Assembly: GCA_013397695.1 (NCBI GenBank)
Contig: VYZI01000351.1
Location: forward strand, 3,057 to 67,056
Direction of reading: 5' to 3'
Source: Centropus unirufus
Lineage: Eukaryota > Chordata > Aves > Cuculiformes > Centropidae
DNA: 64,000 bases
Under the pieces are notes generated by a model. That model was not told the DNA's origin, did not search any database, and saw nothing but the letters and a program-made list of their open reading frames with translations. This document shows positions 1 through 12,000 of this stretch, piece by piece. The first letter of the stretch is position 1; every line of letters begins with the position of its first letter. The position numbers were made by a program, and so were the translations under genes.

Positions 1-3000
1 TCGAGGTGCACCCCGCTGTAGGCTTTATCCACCGTCCACTCGCCCGGCCCGCCGGGGCCAGCCCCGGCCCCTGCGTAGCGCTCCATCTCCTGCTGGAACT
101 GCAGCTGCCGCCCCCGGTTGGGGTCCACGTTGATCCAGTTGTTGGCAATCCACTTGGTGCCTTGGGTGACCAGGCAGCCCCCATGCAGGGCGAAGTCATC
201 CAGCTCCCCGACCCAGCCTGCGGAGCAAGACACCTTCTTAGGAAGGGGCCAGGAGTGTGGCACGGGGATCAGACCAGAGAATGCCGACAGCTGCCCTCCC
301 ACCCACAGCACCCGCCTGGGTTTTAGCTGAGAGAGAACTTAGAGGCGTTGTTTCCTCCTGGCGCCCCTCCATCCTAGTGCTACCCCATCCTTACACCTGT
401 AAAAGAATTCACCCAAGCAGGTTCCTGGCCTGCTCCCTGCTTCCATGTCTCCACGCAGCATGCGGGGCTCTCACATTCTGCGTGACAGCTGCCCTGTTTT
501 CTCAGCTCTTCCCAAAGGGCAGAGCTGGCAGGGAAGAGATGGGTGATGCCACTGGAAGGCTTGTGGAAGTCAGGCTCCCACGGCCCTATTAGAGATTGCA
601 TTTCAGCAGTTCTAAAGGACCCTCTCTTTCCAGAGGTGCCATGCCTTTTCTGTGGCAACCTTGCAACAGCATTGCCTTCCATTTGGGAACAATTTGCTCA
701 CAAAAACACAACAGGGTTCTTCTTACAGGAGAGTCGAAGGGCTTGATGTTATCATCCAACAGACCAAATGCTGGTCTTGTGACCTCCTCTATGGATTTTC
801 CAGAAATGGAAACATGGGCTGCTCCCAGAGGAGCTGACACGCTGTACTCCTTCCTCCCACCGCTGCCATCGAAACACTCTGCAGTGATTCTCACCAGCAG
901 CCTGGAAGATTCCTATCAATCCTGGCTGTCAGGGAAAGCCATGCTGTGCTTCATGAGAAAAACAGCCCCGAGGACACAGACTATCAGGCTGTGGCTCAGC
1001 TATAAAGCAGGAGTCAGCCCCAAGCATGGCAGAGCCTTGTGTGGGGTGGGCCATGGCTCCCTGTGCTGCAGCACTGAGGGCCGTGCCTTTGTCTGCCTCC
1101 CCTCCCCAGCCCTTTGGGCAACACCACAGCAGTGAAACATTTTCAATTGCAGACCAAGTTCCAGTAGGAGTTTCAGCTCGCACAGCGGGACGGGAGGCAG
1201 CTGGCAGCGGCTTAGTGCAGCCAAGGGCTTTGTTTGCTAGCTAGCCCTGTCCTCCAAAGACATCAGGAGCCACTGACCTACTGCCTGTAAACAAAGGCCT
1301 GTCACAGTCAGGAAACTCCTACCCAGCTGGTGACAAGTAGACCCCCCCAGTTCCCACCAGCAGGCAGCTATCAGTTTCTGGCTCTCTTGTGAGCTCCCAG
1401 CCGCTGCAAGAAGCCAGCGGCTGTCACCTCCTGCAGTCCTACCCAAGAGCAGAGGCTTGAAACGGGACTGTACCTTCTCCATCTGACAGGTAGTTGTACC
1501 AGAAAACAGCGGTGCCTTGCTGAGGTTTCACTCGCAAATTGCCCTTGTCGCAGTTTTTCCGTGTATCTCGCAGATCAACGTCATTCTGGATCAGAGACTG
1601 GCAAGAAACCACAGAGAAGGTGGTGCAGAGAGGGTTGGAGCAAAGCGCTGGGTGCCTCTGCTGCCAGCCATCATCCTTGCCCTGCGCCTGAACTCCCCAT
1701 AGGGACAGCTCAGGGGCGGGCAGGGCTTTCCCAACCCACCCGCCGGAAGCTCATTTCAGCCTCCTGGTGGTCCCTGACCTGTTCCTGAGCAGCCGCCCAT
1801 TCCTTAACACATCGCCTGCCAGGAGCACAGCACAACCTGCCAAGCCTCAGTCTGAGGGAACATGACCAGAGAGAGCTGAGCGGGAACTGCATTATGGCAG
1901 CAAGGCCAGCAGACCTCGTGCCTTTGGGTGGGAAGGGGGTAGCTGTGAAAGCCCTGCACCTCTTGCCCTGGCCTCAGAGGGACACAGCTTCCCTGTGTTC
2001 CAGCTAGGAAGGCCAACATCCGCCACCCTCACACACTGCATCCTTTCTGCAGCCACAGCAAATAAAGACATTCAAAGACGGACCCAAAAATCCCTGGGGG
2101 GCACAGGTAGGTGAGGTTCATTTACCATCTCTTCGTACGTCCTGTTATCAGCTATAGGAAAGACCGTTTCTCCTCCCCCAGTCACGTTGTTCAGGTAGAA
2201 CAGCACCGTCACGTACCTGCAAGACAGAGTGGCTGTCAGGGGACACAGCGGGACAGGAGCAGACACACGGGGGCTGTCCACGCGCTGCCCCTCCACCCCG
2301 CCCTCCATACACACAGCGGTTCCACCAAGACATCCCAAGAGGCAGGATTTGCATCACCAGCTTTTCTCCAAGGAAGAGACAAAGAAAATCTCCTCCTGTA
2401 GCAGCGAGGGTGCACTTCCAGCCTTGTGGTGGGAATGCCCCAGCAGCTCCGAACCACTCTCCCCTTCTCCTGTGGACCCACAGGATTCACCCACTGCCTC
2501 CCACCACTTTGCAAGCCCACAACCTCAGCACCAAGACCCACGTGAGGTGAGGCGAAACGGCTCTCCCCACCCCTGCAGGACATTCCAGACTGCGCCAAGG
2601 CAGACCTTACCGGCACGAGGTCTCAAAGGGAGCGCTCTCGTTGGCCACCAGCTTGGTGTGGCTGCAGGCCGTCTCGGGGAAGACGGGGCCACTGTCCATG
2701 TGGGCATGGTAGTGGCCTCCTTGGTCGTACCGCACAACCTGGAGGGGCTCGCTGTGCTCCACAATCTCGGGGGGCAAGCGAGTCAGGCGCATCACCCTGA
2801 GGAGGGGAGCAGGGAGGGTGAGGGGAAAGCACCATGCCCTGGTCAGCCGTTACTCCTAAGCACCGGATAGATCCAGAGAAAGATAACCCCTTTTCCCAAC
2901 AGACCGAAGAGATGGAATGGCTGCAGCAAGCATGCCGAGAGGTAATAAGGTCCTTACAGATCTGCTGGAGCACCAGCTCAGAAAGTCCTTGTCAAGGTTA

Positions 3001-6000
3001 ATAAAGAAAACCCAAACCAAAGGGTGCACCTCCAGCAGGACTGCTCTCAGGAGGACTTTGCCTGCTCAGAAAGTTTGTGTCCCTGGAGCCTTCATGTGCC
3101 ATCTCACTGCCCCTCTGGACTCCTGCACCACCACCTACAGACCTTAGGGACAGTTAGCAAAGCACAGGGCCCCTGCTCAGAGTGAAGGAGAGACTAGCTC
3201 TAGGAATATTGGTGTCACCTAACTCACCTTTCCCTGTAGCCTTTTCAGCAGCCTCCCCCAGGGCAGAGGGGCACGGGAAGTGATCAAGGAGACCGGAGCC
3301 CTCCTGCTCTGGGATTTTTCCGCTGCTACATCTGAGATCATCCCCAAGGCAAGCAGGTACCTCTCGAGACCTGCCAAAGAACACTCAGATCTCTGAGAAT
3401 TCAGACTGGTGAAGCCCTCGGGGCAGGTGCAAGGGTAATGCACACCCAGGCAGGATGGCAAAGCCCCTCCAGGCACCCGTGGAGGACTGAAACAGCCTCC
3501 TTCAGCGCTGTGTCTTCATGTCCCTGTGACAGTGACAGCATGCCAATGCCTGTGTGTGTGCTGGCTCGCTGGCACGGAGAAAGTGGCAGCCAGTCTGCTC
3601 TAATCAAGGCAATATGCGACCCCATTCTCCTGCTGGAATGCACTGAAGAAAAGGAGTGGCCAACAGCCATTGTCAAGCCTCAGGACAGATTTTACCCACC
3701 CATGTTCTGGGCGAGGACCAGCACCACAAGAACAAGAGTCTTCAGGCAATTATCTGAAACTCACCACGGCTATAAATGACTGGGCCTTCGTGTTGGCTTT
3801 CGGCAGTTCCCAGTACCAAAACTGAGATGAAGGCAACTACAAGAGGTCCTCCCAGCTGCCGTGAGCTGCCCTGCAACACGTGTGCTCAGTGGATTAAACT
3901 AACTGGGCTCACTGGAGGTGAAGTTGTGCTTGTTAAAACGTCAGCTCTGAACAGCTAAGAGATTGCAGTGAAATGCATGAGTAACTAAAGCAAATGACAG
4001 TAACTACTGGCACCCAGACAGCGTTGGAAACGGGCAGTTTCTCCTAGTAAGCTCGTTTACTAATTAGAACGAATTATTTCATCTGATGCCAAGACTTCTT
4101 GATTTTACAGGGCTGTTCCCAAAAGTGAATAGAGATGCTGAAAGGTTTGATTTTGTCTTTTTCCTTTTCCATGGGACAATACAAATTCTTGTCTTAATGA
4201 AAACCTCCTCTCCCCATTTTGTGCATGCGTTCATTGCTCTTTATCCTCCAAAGGCTTTCAGGCAATTAGGAAGTGTGAATTTTAGCAAGTCTGCCACGGC
4301 CTCTCTCAGCACAGATGGTCCTTGTGCCCACACAAACCCCGCCGCCCAGCTGCCTGGTCCTTACCTCTGCCGTATGGCCCTCATGACCTGGTGTGCCCCC
4401 TCGCCCTGGTACAGCCAGGTGTGCTGGCTGTTGCGCACCAAGTCACTCATCTTCACTTTCTGGCTTCCCATGTACTTGTGGAAATCCCGGATATTCAGTT
4501 GTTTGAACTCCTCCAAACTCAGCACGCCTGCAGGGAGAGAGGAAAAGCTGGCTGACTCTGGTGCAGGTTGCAGTTCTCGGCGTCCTGTACCCAGAGAAAC
4601 CACCAGCTGAGGGCACTGCAGGAATCGCATTCCTCAAAGGAATCACCTTCCCCACCAGGGGCTGCACCCAGGCTGTGCAGCGTTGCAGACCCCAGCGATG
4701 CTCTCGCCTGCCTTTAGCCGAGCACAGGGCATAAAGCAACTTGCAAAGCAAGCCGTTAGGTGCCATGCAGCGTCAGAACTGGCACAGACACCACTTTGAA
4801 CTTGAAAAGAAGCTTCCAAAACAAGCAAACCAACCCCTAAAGAGAGAGCAGTTACAGTTCTAAAGTGCAATGCCATGGCTAAAAAACCTGCACCACTTGA
4901 TTCCTGGGGACTTGTTACTTGGATACTTAAACAGACACCTTTAAGAGCGGGGCAGGACCACGTTTTCTACAAGGCCTGGCAGGGAAATTTATAAAAGCTG
5001 AGCCCCAGACAACAAGCAGGGTGTTCTGCATTTGTGTCATGGCAAAACAGCAAGAAGAGCAAGAACCACCACAGAGCAGGAGCTTGTGTAAGTGCAGCTA
5101 TCAGCAAAGTGAGAGGTAAAACGTGCTGCTGAAACAGGAACTTCTTGTTTGGACCAAGGCTTTGGCCTTTGGCATCGTCAGGAATGGCCCACGCTGGCTG
5201 TTTCCCCTTCCTGGGGAAGAAGGAAACCCGGCACCGGGGACCTGGGACCTGGCAGCCAGCACCCACCATCGTGGGCTGCGAGGGGGGCTCACCGTGCCAG
5301 CTCTGCTCCCTGGGCACACAGGAGGAAGGATGAGCCACCAGGGTCAGCCTGGGACAGCTGCTCAGGTGCCAGCGGTCATGATCAAATTATCCACTATTAT
5401 TCCTAGTGCCTCCCTGTCCCTGCTTCCCCTTACTCCACGTGGTCTTTGATGACGCAGCATCACATCCAGGTCATGACCCGGTCTCGCAGTGTCACGAACC
5501 GATCTAAACAACAGGGGAAGCAGCAATCTGGAAGCAAGGTCCTGCCAGGAGCGCTTTAATAGGACCTTTCATTTGTTAATGTCCGGAACAGTGGAAAAGC
5601 CACTGAGGACTCAATCATAAGCTCCTACCCCTGCCAAGAATGCCACCCGCCTGGAGAACCAGGGCACAGGGTGCTCTCCGGATATTTGGGCATTCACAAG
5701 GGTCCTGCTTTGAGGCCAAAGCAGCTCCTCCCAGGCAGCCCTGACTGCCAGGTCAGTGGAAGACAGCGTGCAGAGCTTACGCATTCACTTAATTTGATTA
5801 GGAAATGGAGAGTTGCTTAATTGAGGCCACTCTAATTAGAGCAGCAGAGGTTAGAGTGCAATGCTGGACCAGCAGGAGCTGTTGGGAGACCAGGGGCAGG
5901 GGAGGCAGAAGTGGCCTCGTGGAATACAGGGAGTTTGCAGGGGCAGAGAGGGGTGTCAGCAACAAAGGCAGAACAAGACCAACCTCACCTCTGCTTATTC

Positions 6001-9000
6001 CACCCTCTCCTGGCAGCAGCACGGTGCTCCCGGCCTGCTGTAGAAGTCCCTGAAAATTTGGGGGGAGGGGAGTGGAGGGTGGACCTTAAAACCTACAGCC
6101 TAGGTGAGAAGGGCTGTGTAGTCAGAGCCAGAGTGGCCTCTCGGACCAGGGGAGCAGAAGCACACCCTGAAATTCCTGTTACAGTGGGGCACAAAGCAGG
6201 GCAGGTCTGAGGGAGAGGGAGCGCAGAGCTGTGTTCTGGTCCTGTTTCTGCACCATCCAAGCCCCGGGGGTGGAACTAGCCTGCCTGCTGCCAGACTGGC
6301 AGGGAAGGAGCAGGGGTGCTGCCGATTTTACTTCTCTGTGAAGGTCTCTAAAGCAGCGTTATAAGAGGAACAGGCCTAGGCAGGGACGTGGCCCTTGCTT
6401 GGCTCCACGTGGCTGTGTGAGGTGTCCAGCACGCTGAGGAGCTGCTCTTACCATTCCCATGGAGCTACTCTTACCATTCCCATCAGGATCGGCCTTGACT
6501 GCTGTGTACATCTCCCGGATGCTCTCAGGGGTCATCCACCTGCCGTTCCCGAGCCGGGTATGGGTCAACACCTGGAATTCATAAATGGATCAACACCAGG
6601 CCCTGCTGTCTTGTGCTGACGAACCCTACAGCCTGCCTGCTCGTGGCCGGGCGGGCTCTCCTCTGCAGAGCATCAGCCAGCCAGGCGTCAGCACCTCTCA
6701 GCACAAAGATGACTGCAGTGACAATCACCTGGCAGCCACGCACAGTGCGTGGCTGATGAGTGCTGTTGTTTCCAGTTTAGGTCAAGGCAAATGTCTGCTG
6801 GGACTCAGTTAACCACTCAGAAGGAGGGGGCGCAGCTCTTTCTCTTGAAGGGAAAGTAAAGCTACTGATGATAAAAATGAACGCTTTTACTTGTCCAAGA
6901 TAAGGGCTTGGAACAAAAAGTTTCTTTTCCACGTAGACAGAGATGCAGTATCTTGGACAGCTCTCAGCAGGCTCTGATCTGCAGAGAAACGAGCCCTCCC
7001 CTGGGTTTTCAGTTCCCCTTATTCCACACCCCTGGTCCTACCTGGAACGGGAGCCTGGGGAATGACATCCTGGAACTGCCAGTGCCTGCCCTGCTCCACA
7101 CTGCCACACAGGGCAAGGGTGCTGCTGCACACAAGGGGCTCGTTAACCCTCTCCAGGGTCATTACTAGGGGTGGCTTTGCTGACGTCTGGTCAGTTGAAC
7201 ACATTCAGACCCCACAAGCTCCAAAACTCAGTCCCTACGCTACAAGCTCACTTCCCTGGGACATCCAGCAAGAGGAAACTCACAGCACAAGGAACACCAC
7301 CCAGAACACACATCCCCTGCCAAGGACCATTGCTACCTCCCATTTCTCAAGACACTTCCACGCTGAAGGCCAGCAGAAGACTCAAGACGTAGAATGACAC
7401 AAATGGAGATGGGTAAATACTGGGGACTGGCCCTACCCAAGGCCATGAGTAACCAAGAGACCACCTGAGGGGGGGTCCTGCCAGGGGGTCCCCAGCAAAC
7501 CTCTCCTGGTCTGCCCCACACTCTACCTCTTTGAGCTGCAGCTGCCCATCCTGATTGTGGTCCAGCAGATTGAAAATGTCCATCTGGCTGATTTCTATCA
7601 TTTCCATGGCTTCCTCATAGTCATCCGTTGGTAGAATCTGGCTCTTCTGCAGGCCCTTCAGCTGCGCCAGATGGATGATGAGCTTGCATTCCTCCTCAGT
7701 CAGGAAGTCAGGGATTTCTGCAGCGAAAGTGTGAGCAGCAACAGAGGCTGAGGTTCAGTGAGACCCTGTACAGATGGTGGGATGCTCATGAGGTAGAAAA
7801 AAAGAGGTGGTGGGGCCATTTCCACTGTCTCAGCTGGGGACTTTCAAAAACAATCCAGGCTTTTATCAGAGGAGCTCTTGAAGAGCACACACCACACACC
7901 TGAGCTGCTGGAGGTGGGTATTTTTACAGCAGCAGTTCTGAAATGTTTGGATCCAGGGGTCAAGCCCTTAAACTCTCCGGCAGGTACAACAATGGACAAA
8001 GGAGAGAACAAACACGTGCACGTCACCCCATATTATCACTTCAAAGGTCGCCTCTGTGGGAAAGGAAGCCAAAACCCTTTGCAGTGGGGGGTGGTGATGG
8101 CCAGGGTTTCAGGCTTCCGTGCTCTCACGGGGAGAGGGCGGCACTTTGCACAAAATCAAACACCTCGCAGGGGAACCTGGCCCAGGGCTCGCCTATGAAA
8201 CTCAAACAGCAAGGAAGCTGCTTCCAAACTTCGTCCCACTCATTCCTTGATCCTCCACTGAAAATGGTCTTCACATCTATTGTTAGAGAAGACAACACGT
8301 GAAGGATGCCACGCTCCATACCCAGGCAGCACCCCAGCATCACCAGGTTTCCCTTGCAGCACGAGCCCAGCAGCACCCCGCAACACTGGGATCTCAGACA
8401 AATTTAAATGTAGAGAAATCTGCAGATGACTACGAGGCTAAGAGATTTCTGGCTGCACGGGGCACTGGGCAGGCACGTGCTCCGCGCTGGCGTGGTCCCA
8501 TCCCACCGCAGTTACTTGAGAAGATCATCTGGCTGACGCCTGTCACTGCTGCAGGGATCTTGTTACCAGCTGCTGAGACTTTTGAAAAGGGAAAGAAAAA
8601 ATACCAAAGCAGGACAGGTTTGCGCGCTCCTAGGCCCAAGGTCCTGCTCACCAAACCACAGCCCCCTGGAGCTCCGGCAGGGATGTGCCAAGGACACCTC
8701 CTGCCTCACATCCAGGGAGGTGGTGGAGTCCCCATCCCTGGAGGTGTTTAAGAGACCGGCAGATGAGGTACTTTGGGATCTGGTTTAGTGGTGGACAGGT
8801 ACGGCTGGACTCAATGGTCTCAAAGGTCTTTTCCAAACTGGTGACTCTATGATTCTATAAATCTAGCAGCAATCCTCAAAGGGCAGTGGGGCGAGGAAGA
8901 ACAAGTTAACTACTTTCATGACCTTAAATCAACCCGATCAGCACAAACTGTCAATAAGCAGTTGGCTCCTTGCTAAGCACAGACCAGAACTGACCCTGGA

Positions 9001-12000
9001 GCAAATGAGACGTTCCTGGGAAGTCCCAGAAATACAATGCAGCCGGCTGTATCCCTAACACCCTCCGAGGAAACAACTCCCACCACAGGCAGGGCAGGGT
9101 CCTTGTGCCAGAGGATGCTTTCGAGCTGGAGCTTCCGCTGACCAGTTTGAACCTCATGGCACCGCACCAGATCTGAATGAACCGTGTGCGCTGGCAAGCA
9201 ACACCCCCAGTATTTCCAGCTCCCCAAAGTGGGCTACAATAATAACGGCTTCTGGAATCTTAATTACGTGCTGGAGGAAGGACAATCCTGCTCTTCAGTG
9301 GGAGTAATGGGATTTTGTAATGAAGCGAAGATTCTGCTAACCTGAAAGCTCCGTCCCACAGGTTGTGAGGTGAGGAGGTTTCCAGCTAAGCGCTGCCAAT
9401 CCCGTCTGCAAACAACCTGGATCCACAGCTGTAAATGAGTTCCTCTCTGCCCGCAGCTCTGCAGAATGGTTAAACTTCTGGCTGTGAAGCCATCCTATCT
9501 CCCTGCCGGCCCAACAATAGATCCAGCTAAACAAATGCCTCCTAATTGACTTTGAGCAACACTTGATTGCTTTTGCAAAAAACAAAAGAGAGGAAAACAT
9601 TGGGGTTTATGAAATCATGACTAATCCTGGAGCAAGAGAAAGGGGATGGGTTGGAGCACTGGTGTCAAACTGAGATCCAATCTCAGCTGAAAGAGCCCCA
9701 AGACACACGGGCCAAGTCATTCATCCCTCCCCAACTGCCCTCATTTCCACACCTGCTGATCTAAGCCAAACCCCTGCTAAAATCCAAACAATCGGGGCCG
9801 CTGGCAAACAAAAATTGGAGCATTGTCTTCCCCATGAGGGCTCTGAAAGGGCCGCACTTAATGAGGATGGACTGACAGAGAGGTGGCTCGTAGGCTATAA
9901 AAGGCATCCCGCAGTCCGGAGCAGCTCACTCCGGGTGTGCTGTCCATTTGCCGGCTCCCAGCTTGCTCTGAGCATGGTCACAGCCCAGCGCAGGCACCCC
10001 TTGAGGTTGGGCAGCCCATGGATGCTGGGTCTCCTGGCACGCCTGCTGCTCTGGGGCTCTCCAGGAGCCTGGGCGAGCTACCTGAGGAGATCCTCCAGCT
10101 GCACGCCCATTCCACACCACATGGCCTTGTGCTACGATATCGGCTACTCCGAGATGAGGATTCCCAACCTGCTGGAGCACGAGACCATGTCAGAAGTGAT
10201 CCAGCAGTCTTCCAGCTGGCTGCCCTTGCTGGCCAGGGAGTGCCACCCGGACGCTAGGATTTTCCTCTGCTCCCTCTTTGCACCAATCTGCTTGGACAGG
10301 TAAGATGTTCTTACAAGTTATTTCAGCCGTAGCAGGCAGCGCTCCCCAGGGTTTCCCTCCTGGAGAAAATGCACGCAATGAGATCAGAGCAGTCTGCGAG
10401 AAGCTGTGCTGCCCCTCTCGCAAGGGCCAATTGGATTACCCAGCAGGGACCTTCCCTCTGGAAGTTAAACATGAGCGTTTAATCCAGCAGGAGCAGAAAT
10501 ATTACATTCCCTCTGGATTTTCCTGCTGTCCCACTCCAGCCACCCCCCTCACACACCATCGGCTTCACCTCCCACCTCCCCTGCAGCCCCGTCCCCAGCT
10601 CCTAACCCCCTGCCCCCCCAGGGGCTTTCTCAGCCTGAGGTGGCAGCAGCACAGGCAAATCCCCGCTTGTGTCTGGCAGTTACCAAAGCACAGAGCTGCT
10701 AGGGGAGTCCGGTGTCTAATTAGACCCCTGCAAAGGTAAACAGACTTTGCCAACTAAAGAAGTTGCCTGGGTGGGAGGAAGGGCTCCTGGCAGCAGCCTG
10801 TACTGAACAGCTTCATCCCCCCTCCTGCTCCCCAAAATTTTTTGTTTGCTTCCTGGGAACGAACGTTCAAAACAGACCAAAGACCCCCAAATAGCTCTGC
10901 TAGTGCTACGGTGTGCGACACAGCCCTGCGTGGCGGCAGCACGGAGCCAGGGCTTGACCCGCAGCCTGCTGCCAGGAGCCCAGAGGTGCTGCAATCCCCA
11001 TCTCCTCCCCAGGCTCATCTACCCCTGCCGCAGCCTCTGCGAGGCCGTCAAGAGAAGCTGTGCCCCCGTCATGGCTTGCTACGGCTACCCCTGGCCCGAG
11101 ATCCTCAACTGCAACAAGTTTCCTGCGGATCATGAACTGTGCATCGCCGCGGTCTCCACGGATGAAAACTCCTCCAGCAAGAGAAGTAAGGGTATTTTTT
11201 TCCTTATACGTTTTCCCATATGTAACACTGAAAGCTCAATGCCTGGTTTCTATTCCTAACATTTCTGGCTTTAAGCTATACTTAAAAAAAAAAAAAAAAT
11301 ACATTAGAAATTCTAGTTTTGTTCTCTCTGGGATCTCCACCGTGTCTAGAAAATTAGCGTAAAGCTGACTGCAGCTTGTTCCCCTCTCCATTGTATTCAT
11401 TAGCTCCCCGGGTGCCATCAGACCACACAGGGTTTGGGTCAAGGGGAAGAAATGACTGTGAAAGCCCAATGCTCAGGCACAGCTTGTGTGCAGGCTCCGG
11501 GCGGAGAGATGGGCTTCCAGCAGAGCTAAGGAGCTGCAACCCTGGTCTTTTCAGCTCTGTCCAGGGTTTAAATGAACATGCAAAAAGAAATGTTTTGCAA
11601 GCCTCCAAGCATTAGGAAACACCACAAAGGGGCAGAAGCCTTTGCAGGCCTGAGTTACACAAGAAAAAAAGACTGAAAGACTAAATTAAACACCCAGATA
11701 CTGATAAACATGAGGGGAGATTGAACCGCAGTTAAGGGGAGAACAGATGCCTCATTTCAGCATTACTGGATGGAGTCTGACCATACCGATGGCTTTACTG
11801 TCTCATCCAAACCAGGAGAACTTAATTAGGCATTTTCACAGCTGCTTTTACGTGCAGCAACACACACAAGCCTAAACAAAGCAGGACAAGCAGCGTCTGC
11901 CCCAGCCACAGGAAGGAGAGCTGAACATTTCCCAGCCCGGCAGGCCAAGCTGTCTCACCAGGGGCTGGGCAGCTCAGGATGGAGCACAGCAAACCACCAC

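Noticed and set aside
9815..9973. Longer N-terminus for the nested sFRP from an in-frame ATG at 9815
   Set aside because: The TATA box at 9896 lies downstream of that ATG, and starting at 9974 gives a proper signal peptide.
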